Source: Mesorhizobium carmichaelinearum
GTDB taxonomy: Bacteria; Pseudomonadota; Alphaproteobacteria; Rhizobiales; Rhizobiaceae
Reading direction: 5' to 3'
DNA length: 64,000 bases
Assembly: GCF_900199455.1 (NCBI RefSeq)
Contig: NZ_FZQR01000015.1
Span: 62,001 to 126,000 of the forward strand
The notes beneath the pieces are model-generated. The model was not told the origin of the DNA, did no database searches, and was given only the letters and a program-made list of their open reading frames with translations. Shown here one piece after another: positions 24,158-33,079 of this stretch; the first letter of the stretch is position 1; each line of letters begins with the position of its first letter. A program made the translations under genes and the position numbers.

Positions 24158-25039
24158 ATGCTGAGAGGCTCGCTTACTGCGCTCGTGACACCGTTCGAAA
24201 AGAGCGGGCGTTTCGACGAGAAAGCCTTTCGCGCGTTTGTCGAATGGCAGCTCGCAGAAGGCACGACAGGCTTGGTTCCCGTGGGCACGACCGGCGAGTC
24301 GCCGACGCTGTCGCACGATGAGCACCGCCATGTCGTCAAGGTCTGCATCGAGGTGGCCAAGGGCCGCGCTCCGGTCGTCGCCGGCGCCGGTTCCAACAAC
24401 ACCGCGGAAGCCGTCGGCCTTGTGCAATATGCCGAAAAGGCCGGCGCCGATGCCGCCCTGGTCGTCACGCCCTATTACAACAAGCCGACGCAGCGTGGCC
24501 TCTACGAGCATTTCGCCGCCGTCGCCAGGGCGACCAAGCTGCCGATCATCATCTACAACATCCCGCCGCGCTCGGTGATCGACATGATGCCGGAGACGAT
24601 GGGCCGGCTGGCGCATGACTTCAAGAACATCGTCGGTGTCAAGGACGCGACCGGCAAGGTCGAGCGTGTGTCCGAGCAGCGCATGACCTGCGGCAAGGAT
24701 TTCATCCAGCTTTCCGGCGAGGATGCCTCGGCGCTCGGCTTCAACGCCCATGGCGGTGTCGGCTGCATCTCAGTGACGTCGAATGTCGCACCACGGCTCT
24801 GCGCCGAATTCCAGGAAGCCACGCTGTCCGGTGACAGCGCCAAGGCGCTGGAATTGCAGGACCGTCTCTTGCCACTGCACAAGGCGATCTTCCTGGAGCC
24901 TGGCGTGTCCGGCGCCAAATACGCGCTGTCGAAGCTCGGCAAGGTCGAGAATGTGCTGCGGTCGCCGCTGGTCACGGTCGAGGAGTCGACAGCGGCGAAG
25001 ATCGATGCGGCCATGAAGCACGCCGGCTTGATTAATTGA
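24158..25039 (+). CDS. dapA: 4-hydroxy-tetrahydrodipicolinate synthase
   Basis: Condenses pyruvate with aspartate semialdehyde, the first committed step of lysine and meso-diaminopimelate synthesis. The 293-aa length is typical. Key residues are visible: T44/T45 in PVGTTGESPTL, Y133 and R138 in IIYNIPPRS, and Schiff-base lysine K162 in VGVKDATG. ATG 24158 is chosen because AAGGAG lies 10 bp upstream and the protein then begins MLRGSLTALVTPF. A frame extension from 24095 comes from the palindromic repeat. smpB follows 25 bp downstream. Confidence 0.96.
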   Translation: MLRGSLTALVTPFEKSGRFDEKAFRAFVEWQLAEGTTGLVPVGTTGESPTLSHDEHRHVVKVCIEVAKGRAPVVAGAGSNNTAEAVGLVQYAEKAGADAALVVTPYYNKPTQRGLYEHFAAVARATKLPIIIYNIPPRSVIDMMPETMGRLAHDFKNIVGVKDATGKVERVSEQRMTCGKDFIQLSGEDASALGFNAHGGVGCISVTSNVAPRLCAEFQEATLSGDSAKALELQDRLLPLHKAIFLEPGVSGAKYALSKLGKVENVLRSPLVTVEESTAAKIDAAMKHAGLIN

Positions 25040-25064
25040 GGATGAGGCGCCACCTCTCCACATC

Positions 25065-25544
25065 ATGAATCAAGTCAGAAAAGCCGATCCCAACAACAAG
25101 ACCGTTGCGGAAAACCGCAAGGCGCGGTTTTCCTATGAGGTACTCGACACGATCGAGGCCGGCCTGGTGCTGACCGGCACCGAGGTCAAGTCGCTGCGCC
25201 AGGGCCAGGCCAACATCCAGGACAGCTATGCCTCGGTCGAGGGCGGCGAGATCTGGCTGATCAACTCCTACCTGCCGGAATATCTGCAGGCCAACCGCTT
25301 CAACCACGAGCCCAGGCGACGCCGCAAACTCCTGCTCAACAAGCGCGAGATGGCCAAGCTGTCGCAGAGCGTCGACCGCGAAGGCATGACGCTGGTGCCG
25401 CTGAAAATCTATTTCAACGATCAGGGCCGCGCCAAGCTGCTGCTCGCCGTCGGTCGTGGCAAGAAGCTGCACGACAAGCGCGAAACCGAAAAGCAGCGTG
25501 ACTGGTCGCGCGAGAAGGGCCGGCTTCTCAAGGAGCGCGGGTGA
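25065..25544 (+). CDS. smpB: SsrA-binding protein SmpB
   Basis: A 159-aa tmRNA partner that brings tmRNA to stalled ribosomes for trans-translation. The OB-fold signature is present: VAENRKARFSYEVLDTIEAG, VLTGTEVKSLRQGQANIQDS and LINSYLPEY. The basic C-terminal tail (GRGKKLHDKRETEKQRDW) enters the mRNA channel. Close spacing behind dapA suggests an operon, the usual arrangement in rhizobia. No tmRNA gene is seen in this window. Confidence 0.96.
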   Translation: MNQVRKADPNNKTVAENRKARFSYEVLDTIEAGLVLTGTEVKSLRQGQANIQDSYASVEGGEIWLINSYLPEYLQANRFNHEPRRRRKLLLNKREMAKLSQSVDREGMTLVPLKIYFNDQGRAKLLLAVGRGKKLHDKRETEKQRDWSREKGRLLKERG

Positions 25545-25564
25545 GGAGTGGTCCGCGAAGCGGA

Positions 25565-25665
25565 CGAAAAGCCAACGATTTGGCTTTTCGAGCTACGAAC
25601 GCCCGGAGCCATAGCGAAGGGCCGGGCATCGGGCGGTAGCCCTAGAAAAGCCAAGTGTTGGCTTT
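25565..25665. repeat. Paired hairpins downstream of smpB
   Basis: CGAAAAGCCA (25565-25574) and TGGCTTTTCG (25581-25590) form a perfect 10-bp stem. A second related hairpin, AAAGCCAA (25647-25654) / TTGGCTTT (25658-25665), lies 60 bp on. Neither has a T-run; they may end the dapA-smpB transcript or be repeat remnants. Confidence 0.55.
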
Positions 25666-25710
25666 CAAGTTTCGAACAACCGGAGCCTGCAAGTACCAGA
25701 GAGGATAGCC

Positions 25711-26421
25711 TTGAAGAACCGGATCATCCTCTGGGGGTCGGTCAGTCTGGTTTTTGCAGCGATGGTGGTGGCCGGCGGCTTCTTCTATTTCCACACCTAT
25801 TCTCCCGACCGTAGCAAATATCCGGTCAGGGGCATCGACGTTTCCCATCATCAGGGCCAGATCGACTGGCGACGCGTTGCTGCCGACGATGTCGCCTTCG
25901 CCGTCATCAAGGCGACCGAGGGCGGCGATCATGTCGATCGCGCCTTTGCCACCAATCTGCGTGAGGCTCGCGCGGCTGGCATCGCCGTCGGCGCCTATCA
26001 TTTCTTCACCTTCTGCCGGCCGGGCGCCGACCAGGCGAAGAATTTCATCTCGGTCGTGCCGCAAGATCAGCCCTTGCTGCCGCCGGTCGTCGACATCGAG
26101 TTCGGCGGCAATTGTCCGCAGCGTCCGTCGCCCGAACAGTTGAATGCCGAGCTCCAGGCTTTCCTCGGCCCCGTCGAGGCGGCGTTTGGCAAGACGGCGA
26201 TCGTCTATCTGACCGATGAGGCAGAGGCCGCCTATGCCGGGCAGATCGCCGCGCGCCCGCTCTGGCTTCGCTCGCTGCTGATGGAGCCGGACCGCCACGA
26301 CTGGGTCTATTGGCAATACCACAACAGGGGGCGCGTGGACGGTATTGTGGGTGACGTCGACCTCAACGTTTTGCAGGGCGGGCCGGAGAAATTGGCGGCG
26401 CTGCTTGCATCGGCGCGTTGA
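25711..26421 (+). CDS. GH25 family lysozyme (muramidase), membrane-anchored
   Basis: A 236-aa glycoside hydrolase family 25 protein that hydrolyses peptidoglycan between MurNAc and GlcNAc. Residues 8-28 form a signal-anchor. The catalytic fold begins at RGIDVSHHQGQIDW (D43), continues with IKATEGG, GAYHFF and the catalytic VVDIEFGG (D128, E130), and ends with VYWQYHNRG and VDLNVLQG. Start is a TTG with GAGAGGAT upstream. Probably a periplasm-facing cell-wall enzyme; many rhizobia carry a copy near smpB. Confidence 0.92.
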   Translation: MKNRIILWGSVSLVFAAMVVAGGFFYFHTYSPDRSKYPVRGIDVSHHQGQIDWRRVAADDVAFAVIKATEGGDHVDRAFATNLREARAAGIAVGAYHFFTFCRPGADQAKNFISVVPQDQPLLPPVVDIEFGGNCPQRPSPEQLNAELQAFLGPVEAAFGKTAIVYLTDEAEAAYAGQIAARPLWLRSLLMEPDRHDWVYWQYHNRGRVDGIVGDVDLNVLQGGPEKLAALLASAR

Positions 26422-26573
26422 GGTCTTTCGGCCGAAGCGATCGGGTCACGCGTCCGAATCAGTTTCTTCGAAAATCGAACTATGCTGTTGCAAATATTGA
26501 CGATCCGGCTGCTGCCGGCATCGTCAAACCACGTGGTTGCACGTCCCGCCATTGCTGAGCAGCTGCCGCCGCT

Positions 26574-26936
26574 TCAAGCCGCGGCCTGGGATATCTCCGG
26601 CGCTAGCGTCACATTCGCATCGCCCCACACTTTCAGGGCGGTGATCACCGGTTCCAGGCTTCTGCCGCGCGGCGTCAGGCTATATTCCACCTTCGGCGGC
26701 ACTTCCGGATAGATTTTGCGAGCGATCAGCCCATCGGCTTCCAGTTCGCGCAACTGGTTGGTCAGCATGCGTTGCGTGCAGTTCGGAATGCGCCGGCGGA
26801 TCTCGTTGAAGCGCAGCGTGCCCTCGAACAGATGGTAGAGCACAACGCCTTTCCACTTTCCGTCGATATAGCGGAGCGTTCCCTCCACCGTGCAGCCGGG
26901 GCTGCAATCGAATCGCTCATGGCGAATGCGCGGCAT
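26574..26936 (-). CDS. HxlR-family transcriptional regulator
   Basis: A 120-aa winged-helix regulator. HxlR features: CSPGCTVEGTLRYIDGKWKG, VVLYHLFEGTLRFNEIRRR and LTNQLRELEADGLIARKIYP, then a wing in KVEYSLTPRGRSL. The N-terminal Cys pair may sense electrophiles or redox stress, as in some relatives. ATG 26936 follows AAGGAT; an upstream in-frame Met is rejected. Transcribed divergently from the zinc-type dehydrogenase, which is its likely target. Confidence 0.92.
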   Translation of the reverse strand: MPRIRHERFDCSPGCTVEGTLRYIDGKWKGVVLYHLFEGTLRFNEIRRRIPNCTQRMLTNQLRELEADGLIARKIYPEVPPKVEYSLTPRGRSLEPVITALKVWGDANVTLAPEISQAAA

Positions 26937-27046
26937 GACGGTATCCTTTTCGACACTATGTGCTTTATATGTGCATTCTTGCGCTTCGCGCACATAATCC
27001 GCATCTCTGCCCCAGACAAAGCTCAACAGCAATCGCGGAGATCGAA

Positions 27047-28060
27047 ATGCGCGCCGTCGGCTATCAAATCCCAGCCCCCATCACCGATGAGGCTTCCCTT
27101 GTCGATATCGACCTGCCCAAGCCGGAGCCGAAGGGCCGTCAACTGCTGGTCGAGGTGAAGGCGATCTCGGTCAATCCGGTCGACACCAAGATCCGGAAAA
27201 GCGCGAAACCCGAAGCCGGAAGCTGGCGCGTGCTTGGTTGGGACGCCGCCGGTCGGGTCGTCGCCACAGGTCCAGACGCCAGCCTGTTCAAGTTCGAAGA
27301 CGACGTTTTCTATTCCGGTGCGCTCGCGCCGCAAGGCACCAATGCCGAGTTCCACCTTGTCGATGAGCGCCTTGTCGGCCGCAAGCCCGGCTCGCTCGAC
27401 TATGCGCAGGCGGCGGCACTGCCGCTGACCGCGATCACCGCCTTTGAGGCGCTGTTCGACCGCCTTGACGTGAAGAAGCCTGTGGTTGGCGCCGCGAATG
27501 CCATCCTGATCATCGGCGGCGCCGGCGGCGTCGGCTCGATCGCGGTCCAGCTAGCGCGCCAACTAACCGATCTGACGGTGATCGCCACTGCATCGAGGCC
27601 TGAGACACGCGACTGGGTGCTTGGGCTTGGCGCCCATCATGTCATCGATCATTCCAGGCCGCTGGCAGCCGAAGTCGCGGCACTCGGCATTGGCGCACCA
27701 GCCTTCGTGTTCTCGACAACCAACACCGACCGGCATTTGGCCGAGATCGCCGAATTGATAGCTCCGCAAGGCCGGTTCGGCTTGATCGACGATCCCCAGA
27801 CGCTCGACATCAATCCGTTCAAGCGCAAGAGCGTTTCGGTCCATTGGGAACTGATGTTCACCCGCTCGCTGTTCGAGACGCAGGACATGGCCGCGCAGGG
27901 CGAGCATCTGAACGAGCTGTCGCGGCTTGTCGACGCCTGCACCATCCGCACCACTTTGGGCGAGACGTTCGGTCCGATCAATGCCGTCAATCTGAAACGC
28001 GCCCATGCGCTGATCGAGACCGGCAAGGCCAAGGGCAAGATCGTACTGGAAGGTTTCTGA
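27047..28060 (+). CDS. Zinc-type alcohol dehydrogenase-like / quinone oxidoreductase
   Basis: A 337-aa medium-chain dehydrogenase/reductase of the YogA/zeta-crystallin-like group. The substrate domain is residues 1-130; the NADPH-binding Rossmann core has ILIIGGAGGVGSIAVQLAR (about 149-167). The Cys/His zinc ligands of true alcohol dehydrogenases are absent, fitting a quinone or enone reductase. ATG 27047 is chosen, giving MRAVGYQIPAPI. With the divergent HxlR gene it forms a typical stress-responsive pair. Confidence 0.88.
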   Translation: MRAVGYQIPAPITDEASLVDIDLPKPEPKGRQLLVEVKAISVNPVDTKIRKSAKPEAGSWRVLGWDAAGRVVATGPDASLFKFEDDVFYSGALAPQGTNAEFHLVDERLVGRKPGSLDYAQAAALPLTAITAFEALFDRLDVKKPVVGAANAILIIGGAGGVGSIAVQLARQLTDLTVIATASRPETRDWVLGLGAHHVIDHSRPLAAEVAALGIGAPAFVFSTTNTDRHLAEIAELIAPQGRFGLIDDPQTLDINPFKRKSVSVHWELMFTRSLFETQDMAAQGEHLNELSRLVDACTIRTTLGETFGPINAVNLKRAHALIETGKAKGKIVLEGF

Positions 28061-28069
28061 TGGACGGCG

Positions 28070-28726
28070 TTATTTCCGCAGGAACGCCGCGATCTCGCTG
28101 AACACGTTGACGAACATCTCTTCCGTCAAAACGCCGGTGTTGGTGTTGTAGCGCGAGCAGTGATAGCTCGAAAACAGCGTGATGCCGCCGGCCGGCAATT
28201 GCCCGCCATGTTTGAACGGATGGGCAGCAACGCGCCCGCCGAGCGCGCGCACGGTGGACTGGTGCGCGATCGATCCCAGCGCCAGCACGGCGCGCAGGTT
28301 TGGGAAGCGGGCGATCGTCGGCACCAGGAATGTCCGGCAGGTGGAGATTTCGGCGCCGACCGGCTTGTTCTCCGGCGGCACGCAGCGCACCGCATTGGTG
28401 ATTGCCGTGCCGACGAGCTCCAGCCCGTCATCTGGCCGCGCTTTGAACTCGCCACGCGCAAAACCGTGCGCGATCAGCGTCGAGTAGAGCAGGTCGCCGG
28501 CATAGTCGCCGGTGAAGGGGCGCCCGGTGCGGTTGGCGCCGCGCAGGCCAGGCGCCAGCCCGACGATCAGAAGCTGGACGGTATCCTCGCCCTGCGGCGG
28601 CAGGAAGGTTGGCACCGGTGCGTTGAACCAGGACGGCTCGCGCTGCCGCCACTGCGCAATGAAATCATGCAGCCGCGGGCAGAGCGGGCAGTCGTGGTTC
28701 GGTTCGGACGTGGGGAGGGCGGTCAA
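28070..28726 (-). CDS. Uracil-DNA glycosylase, family 5 (UdgB-like)
   Basis: A 218-aa Fe-S-type uracil-DNA glycosylase. N-terminal CPLCPRL supplies two cluster cysteines, with more at C129 region (EISTCRTF) and NAVRCVPP. Motif 1 is GLAPGLRGANRTGRPFTGD and motif 2 is SSYHCSRYNTNTG, matching family 5 (UDGb), which removes uracil and other deaminated bases. Base-excision repair role. Its stop lies 9 bp past the end of the convergent dehydrogenase gene. Confidence 0.92.
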   Translation of the reverse strand: MTALPTSEPNHDCPLCPRLHDFIAQWRQREPSWFNAPVPTFLPPQGEDTVQLLIVGLAPGLRGANRTGRPFTGDYAGDLLYSTLIAHGFARGEFKARPDDGLELVGTAITNAVRCVPPENKPVGAEISTCRTFLVPTIARFPNLRAVLALGSIAHQSTVRALGGRVAAHPFKHGGQLPAGGITLFSSYHCSRYNTNTGVLTEEMFVNVFSEIAAFLRK

Positions 28727-28737
28727 GGCGACCGGCC

Positions 28738-29319
28738 TCAGTAATCGTCCTCGTCGACTTCAGCCGGTTCGGGCCGGCGCACGGGCCGCTCGGAAGGATC
28801 GCGGCCGACTTCGTTCTTCAGCGTCGTCAGGTCGATGAAATGGTCGGCCTGGCGGCGCAGATCGTCCGAGATCATCGGCGGTTGCGAGGCCATGGTCGAG
28901 ACGATCGACACTTTGCGGCCACGCCGCTGCAGCGCCTCGACCAGCGTGCGGAAGTCGCCGTCACCGGAGAAGATGACATAGTGGTCGACGACGTCGGCGA
29001 GCTCCAGCGCATCGACGGTGAGTTCGATGTCCATATTGCCCTTGATCTTGCGACGGCCGGTCGAGTCGGTGAATTCCTTGGCCGGCTTGGTCACCACCTT
29101 GAAGCCGTTGTAATCGAGCCAGTCGATCAGCGGGCGGATCGAGGAGTATTCCTGATCCTCGACCAGCGCGGTGTAATAATAGGCTCGCAACAGATAGCCG
29201 CGCTTCTGGAAGCTCGACAAGAGCTTGCGATAGTCGATATCGAAGCCGAGCGCCCGCGACGTCGCATAGAGATTGGCGCCGTCGATGAACAGGGCGATTT
29301 TTTCACGAGGGTCGAACAT
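28738..29319 (-). CDS. NYN-domain protein (LabA/DUF88 family)
   Basis: A 193-aa PIN-like NYN domain protein. The acidic catalytic positions of the fold are visible in IALFIDGANLYATSR, MDIELTVDALELAD and VIFSGDGDFRTLVEALQRRG. The family is predicted to be RNA-cleaving. The C-terminus is charged (DPSERPVRRPEPAEVDEDDY). ATG 29319 follows AAGGAAT and replaces an over-long upstream frame. Very conserved in rhizobia between the glycosylase gene and rpoZ. Confidence 0.9.
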   Translation of the reverse strand: MFDPREKIALFIDGANLYATSRALGFDIDYRKLLSSFQKRGYLLRAYYYTALVEDQEYSSIRPLIDWLDYNGFKVVTKPAKEFTDSTGRRKIKGNMDIELTVDALELADVVDHYVIFSGDGDFRTLVEALQRRGRKVSIVSTMASQPPMISDDLRRQADHFIDLTTLKNEVGRDPSERPVRRPEPAEVDEDDY

Positions 29320-29644
29320 GGAAAATATTCCTTTTCGAAAAATGCGGCCGTCTAAACGAAATGCGGTAGCGCTATCGGTCAGGCTCATAATAAACCGGCT
29401 GACCTTGTCCATCCGAGATAACGCCAGTTTGCTGGCAATCCAAGGCGTGATGGGGCAACGCAAGCAATTGTGATCGCGGCGTAGGACGCCATGGGCACAA
29501 CGGCGTTTTGCTTCAATCGGGTGTTTGACCGCGGGATTACGTGTCCTGCAGCGCCAACTTTGGCATGATGCTTGTATTTTGGCGGCGTTCGGGTTATGGA
29601 CCGCGCCTGTTTTCCATCAAATCCAGGCATGAAAGGGGCAGTCC
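29320..29644. other. Divergent intergenic region, NYN gene / rpoZ
   Basis: About 325 bp, holding both promoters. Apparent frames across it lack ribosome-binding sites. No palindrome or terminator seen; GAAAGGGGC close to the rpoZ start acts as its ribosome-binding site. Confidence 0.5.
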
Positions 29645-30046
29645 ATGGCCCGCGTAACCGTTGAAGATTGCATCGACAAGGTCGACAACCGCTTCGAGCT
29701 GGTGCTTTTGGCCGGCCACCGCGCTCGCCAGATCAGCCAGGGCGCGCAGATCACCGTTCCTCGTGACAACGACAAGAACCCGGTCATCGCCTTGCGCGAG
29801 ATCGCCGACGAGACGCTGTCGCCCGACGACCTCAAGGAAGATCTGATCCATTCGCTGCAGAAGCATGTCGAGGTCGACGAGCCCGAGGCCGATGGCGAAG
29901 TGATCGCCGATCAGACCGGGGGTGCTGTTGCGGCCGCCGAAACCGATGACGCCGAGGAGAATGTGACGTTCGATCGCATGACCGAGGAAGACCTGCTGGC
30001 CGGCATCGAAGGTCTGGTGCCGCCGGAAAAGAGCGACGACTACTAA
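29645..30046 (+). CDS. rpoZ: RNA polymerase omega subunit
   Basis: A 133-aa omega subunit, which helps fold and hold beta-prime. MARVTVEDCIDKVDNRFELV and LLAGHRARQISQGAQ are the family signature. The C-terminal half is a long acidic tail, normal for rhizobia. Followed by a hairpin at 30118-30145 and then rsh, the classical rpoZ-spoT order. Confidence 0.97.
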   Translation: MARVTVEDCIDKVDNRFELVLLAGHRARQISQGAQITVPRDNDKNPVIALREIADETLSPDDLKEDLIHSLQKHVEVDEPEADGEVIADQTGGAVAAAETDDAEENVTFDRMTEEDLLAGIEGLVPPEKSDDY

Positions 30047-30117
30047 GCGAGCGCTCTGGACCTGCCTGGAATACGTTTCCGGCACTTCCGTCCAGTCAGT
30101 TTCGTGGCTATCTATGA

Positions 30118-30145
30118 GATGCGCCGTACGCTAGTGCGGCGCATC
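30118..30145 (+). terminator. Hairpin between rpoZ and rsh
   Basis: GATGCGCCG (30118-30126) pairs with CGGCGCATC (30137-30145), followed by AATCATTT. A weak terminator, or a leader structure controlling rsh, which starts 30 bp later. Confidence 0.55.
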
Positions 30146-30174
30146 AATCATTTCAGCACCGCGAGATTCCGCCC

Positions 30175-32403
30175 ATGATGCGTCAGTATGAGCTTGTCGA
30201 GCGCGTCCAGCGCTACAAGCCTGACGTCAACGAGGCGTTGCTCAACAAGGCCTATGTCTATGCCATGCAGAAGCATGGCCACCAGAAGCGCGCTTCCGGC
30301 GACCCCTATTTCTCGCATCCGCTCGAAGTCGCCGCCATCCTCACCGAAATGCACATGGACGAGGCGACGATCGCCGTCGCCCTGCTGCACGACACCATCG
30401 AGGACACGACCGCGACGCGGGCCGAGATCGACGATCTGTTCGGTCCTGAAATGGGCAAGCTGGTCGAGGGCCTGACCAAGCTGAAGAAGCTCGATCTCGT
30501 CTCCAAGAAGGCAGAGCAGGCGGAAAACCTGCGCAAGCTGCTGCTGGCGATCTCGGAAGATGTGCGCGTGCTGCTGGTCAAGCTCGCCGACCGCTTGCAC
30601 AACATGCGCACCCTCGACCACATGCCCGAGGCCAAGCGCCTGCGCATCGCCGAGGAGACGATGGACATCTACGCGCCGCTGGCCGGGCGCATGGGCATGC
30701 AAGGCATGCGCGAGGAGCTGGAAGAGATCGCCTTCCGCTTCATCAATCCGGAAGCCTACCGCGCCGTCACCGCGCGGCTTGCCGAGATTTTCGAGCGCAA
30801 CAAGGACGTGCTGACCGACATTGAAAAGGCGCTGTCGGCGCTGTTTGAAAAGCATGCCATCAACGCCAGCGTGAAAAGCCGGCAGAAGAAGCCTTGGTCG
30901 GTGTTCCGCAAGATGGAGGCCAAGGCGCTGTCCTTCGAGCAGCTGTCCGACATTTTTGGCTTCCGTGTCGTCGTGGACTCAGTCGAGGACTGCTATCGCG
31001 CGCTCGGCGCCATCCACACCACATGGTCGATGGTGCCCGGCCGCTTCAAGGACTACATCTCGACGCCGAAGCAGAACGACTACCGCTCGATCCACACCAC
31101 CATCGTCGGGCCGTCGCGCCAGCGCGTCGAGCTGCAGATCCGCACCCGCGAGATGAACAAGATCGCCGAATACGGCGTCGCGGCGCACTCGATCTACAAG
31201 GACACCGGCGGCAAGACGAACGGCGCCGGACATGCGATCTCGAAGGAGACCAACGCCTATGCCTGGCTGCGGCGCACCATCGAGCAGCTCGCTGAGGGCG
31301 ACAATCCCGAGGATTTCCTCGAAAACACCAAGCTCGAACTGTTCCAGGACCAGGTGTTCTGCTTCACGCCGAAAGGCATGCTGATTGCGTTGCCGCGCGG
31401 CGCCACGCCCATCGATTTCGCCTATGCGGTGCACACCGATGTCGGCGACACCTGCGTCGGCGCCAAGGTCAACGGCCGCATCATGCCACTGATGACGGAA
31501 CTGAAGAACGGCGACGAGGTCGAGATCATCCGTTCCAAGGCGCAGGTGCCGCCGGCCGCCTGGGAATCGGTTGTCGTCACCGGCAAGGCGCGCGCCGCCA
31601 TCCGCCGGGCCACCAAGAACGCCATCCGCAAGCAGTATTCGGGCCTCGGCGCGCGCATTCTGGAGCGCGCCTTCGAGCGGGCCGGCAAGACCTTCACCAA
31701 GGAAAGCCTGAAGCCGGTGCTGCACCGGCTGGCGCGCAAGGACATCGAGGACGTTCTGGCGTCCGTCGGCCGTGGCGAACTGGCCTCAACCGACGTCATG
31801 AAGGCGGTCTTCCCCGACTACAAGGACGAGCGTGTCACGCCGGCAGCGCCCAAGCAGCGCGAGGAGGGCTGGTCGAAGATCCGCAACGCCGCCGGCATGC
31901 TGTTCCAGATTCCGGGCCGCGCCGCGCGCAAGGACAAGGACCAGCCGCGCGACGGCGCCGTGCCGATCCGCGGTGTGCGCGGCGACCTTCCGGTGCGCTT
32001 CGCACCGGAAGGGGCGGTGCCGGGCGACCGCATCGTCGGCATCGTCCAGCCGGGCACCGGCATCACCATCTATCCGATCCAATCGCCGGCGCTGCAGGCC
32101 TTCGACGACCAGCCCGAGCGCTGGATCGACGTGCGCTGGGACATTGACGAACGCACAAAGGAACGCTTTCCGGCGCGCGTCTCGGTCACCGCCATCAATG
32201 CGCCGGGGTCGCTCGCCGATATTGCCCAGGTCGTCGCGTCCAACGATGCCAACATCCATACGCTGTCGATGGTGCGCACCGCGCCGGACTTCACCGAAAT
32301 GCTGATCGATCTCGAAGTCTGGGATCTGAAGCATCTCAACCGGCTGCTATCGCAGCTCAAGGACAATTCCAGCGTCAGCGACGCACGGCGTGTGAACGGC
32401 TGA
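30175..32403 (+). CDS. rsh: Bifunctional (p)ppGpp synthetase/hydrolase
   Basis: A 742-aa RelA/SpoT homologue, the main stringent-response enzyme of rhizobia. The HD hydrolase (about residues 20-180) has YFSHPLEVA and LLHDTIEDT. The synthetase domain (about 235-350) has IFGFRVVVDSVEDCYRALG and DYISTPKQNDYRSIHT with VELQIRTREM. The TGS domain (about 390-450) has FCFTPKGMLIALPRGATPID. A C-terminal ACT domain covers the last ~80 residues. All domains are complete, so both synthesis and hydrolysis are expected. No clear Shine-Dalgarno precedes ATG 30175 (a second ATG is at 30178); the hairpin just upstream may matter for expression. Confidence 0.97.
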   Translation: MMRQYELVERVQRYKPDVNEALLNKAYVYAMQKHGHQKRASGDPYFSHPLEVAAILTEMHMDEATIAVALLHDTIEDTTATRAEIDDLFGPEMGKLVEGLTKLKKLDLVSKKAEQAENLRKLLLAISEDVRVLLVKLADRLHNMRTLDHMPEAKRLRIAEETMDIYAPLAGRMGMQGMREELEEIAFRFINPEAYRAVTARLAEIFERNKDVLTDIEKALSALFEKHAINASVKSRQKKPWSVFRKMEAKALSFEQLSDIFGFRVVVDSVEDCYRALGAIHTTWSMVPGRFKDYISTPKQNDYRSIHTTIVGPSRQRVELQIRTREMNKIAEYGVAAHSIYKDTGGKTNGAGHAISKETNAYAWLRRTIEQLAEGDNPEDFLENTKLELFQDQVFCFTPKGMLIALPRGATPIDFAYAVHTDVGDTCVGAKVNGRIMPLMTELKNGDEVEIIRSKAQVPPAAWESVVVTGKARAAIRRATKNAIRKQYSGLGARILERAFERAGKTFTKESLKPVLHRLARKDIEDVLASVGRGELASTDVMKAVFPDYKDERVTPAAPKQREEGWSKIRNAAGMLFQIPGRAARKDKDQPRDGAVPIRGVRGDLPVRFAPEGAVPGDRIVGIVQPGTGITIYPIQSPALQAFDDQPERWIDVRWDIDERTKERFPARVSVTAINAPGSLADIAQVVASNDANIHTLSMVRTAPDFTEMLIDLEVWDLKHLNRLLSQLKDNSSVSDARRVNG

Positions 32404-32433
32404 CACGACTGATCTACGAGGGGATAGGCGCAG

Positions 32434-33012
32434 ATGAAGACCGATGAAGTGCTGGGCATTTTCCGTGAAGCGGGTGCCGTTCTGGAGGGGCATTTCATCC
32501 TGACGTCTGGCCTGCGCAGCCCGGTCTTCCTGCAAAAGGCACGGGTGTTCATGCATGCCGACAAGACCGAGCGGCTGTGCAAGGCATTGGCCAAGAAGAT
32601 CCGCGCCGGGGTGCCGGGCAAGATAGACTATGTCGTCGGCCCGGCGATCGGCGGACTGATCCCGGCTTACGAGACTTCACGCCATCTCGGCGTGCCGGCG
32701 ATCTGGGTCGAGCGGGAAGGGGGCGAGTTCCGCCTGCGCCGCTTCGAGATCGCTCGGGGAGCGCGCGTTGTCATCGTCGAGGATATCGTCACCACTGGGC
32801 TCTCGATCCGCGAAACCATCGACTGCCTGCGTGAGCTTGGCGCCGAGGTGGTTGCCGCTGCTTGCATCATCGACCGTTCGGCCGGCAAGACCCATGTCGG
32901 CGTGCCGCTGATCGCGCTCGCCGAATACGAGGTTCCGGCCTACCCGCCGGACCGGCTGCCGCCGGAACTCGCCGCGATACCGGCGGTGAAGCCCGGCAGC
33001 CGCAATATCTGA
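32434..33012 (+). CDS. pyrE: Orotate phosphoribosyltransferase
   Basis: A 192-aa enzyme joining orotate and PRPP to make OMP in pyrimidine synthesis. The PRPP-binding motif RVVIVEDIVTTGLS spans residues 111-124; GPAIGGLIPAYE and the early GHFILTSGLRSP are family hallmarks. It follows rsh by 30 bp with GAGGGGATAGG upstream, so may be co-transcribed. A palindromic repeat starts 4 bp beyond the stop. Confidence 0.97.
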   Translation: MKTDEVLGIFREAGAVLEGHFILTSGLRSPVFLQKARVFMHADKTERLCKALAKKIRAGVPGKIDYVVGPAIGGLIPAYETSRHLGVPAIWVEREGGEFRLRRFEIARGARVVIVEDIVTTGLSIRETIDCLRELGAEVVAAACIIDRSAGKTHVGVPLIALAEYEVPAYPPDRLPPELAAIPAVKPGSRNI

Positions 33013-33015
33013 CCA

Positions 33016-33063
33016 TGCATGTCGCCCAAAAGTGTGCGGCGGTTTTGGGAGTGACGACATGCG
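33016..33063. repeat. Intergenic palindromic element
   Basis: From TGCATGTCGCCCAAAAGTGTG through CGGCGGTTTTGGGA to CGACATGCG; ends are inverted over 8-9 bp. It separates pyrE from the VOC gene and creates an unlikely upstream start for the latter. Confidence 0.85.
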
Positions 33064-33079
33064 TGAAGGCAAATTCGAG

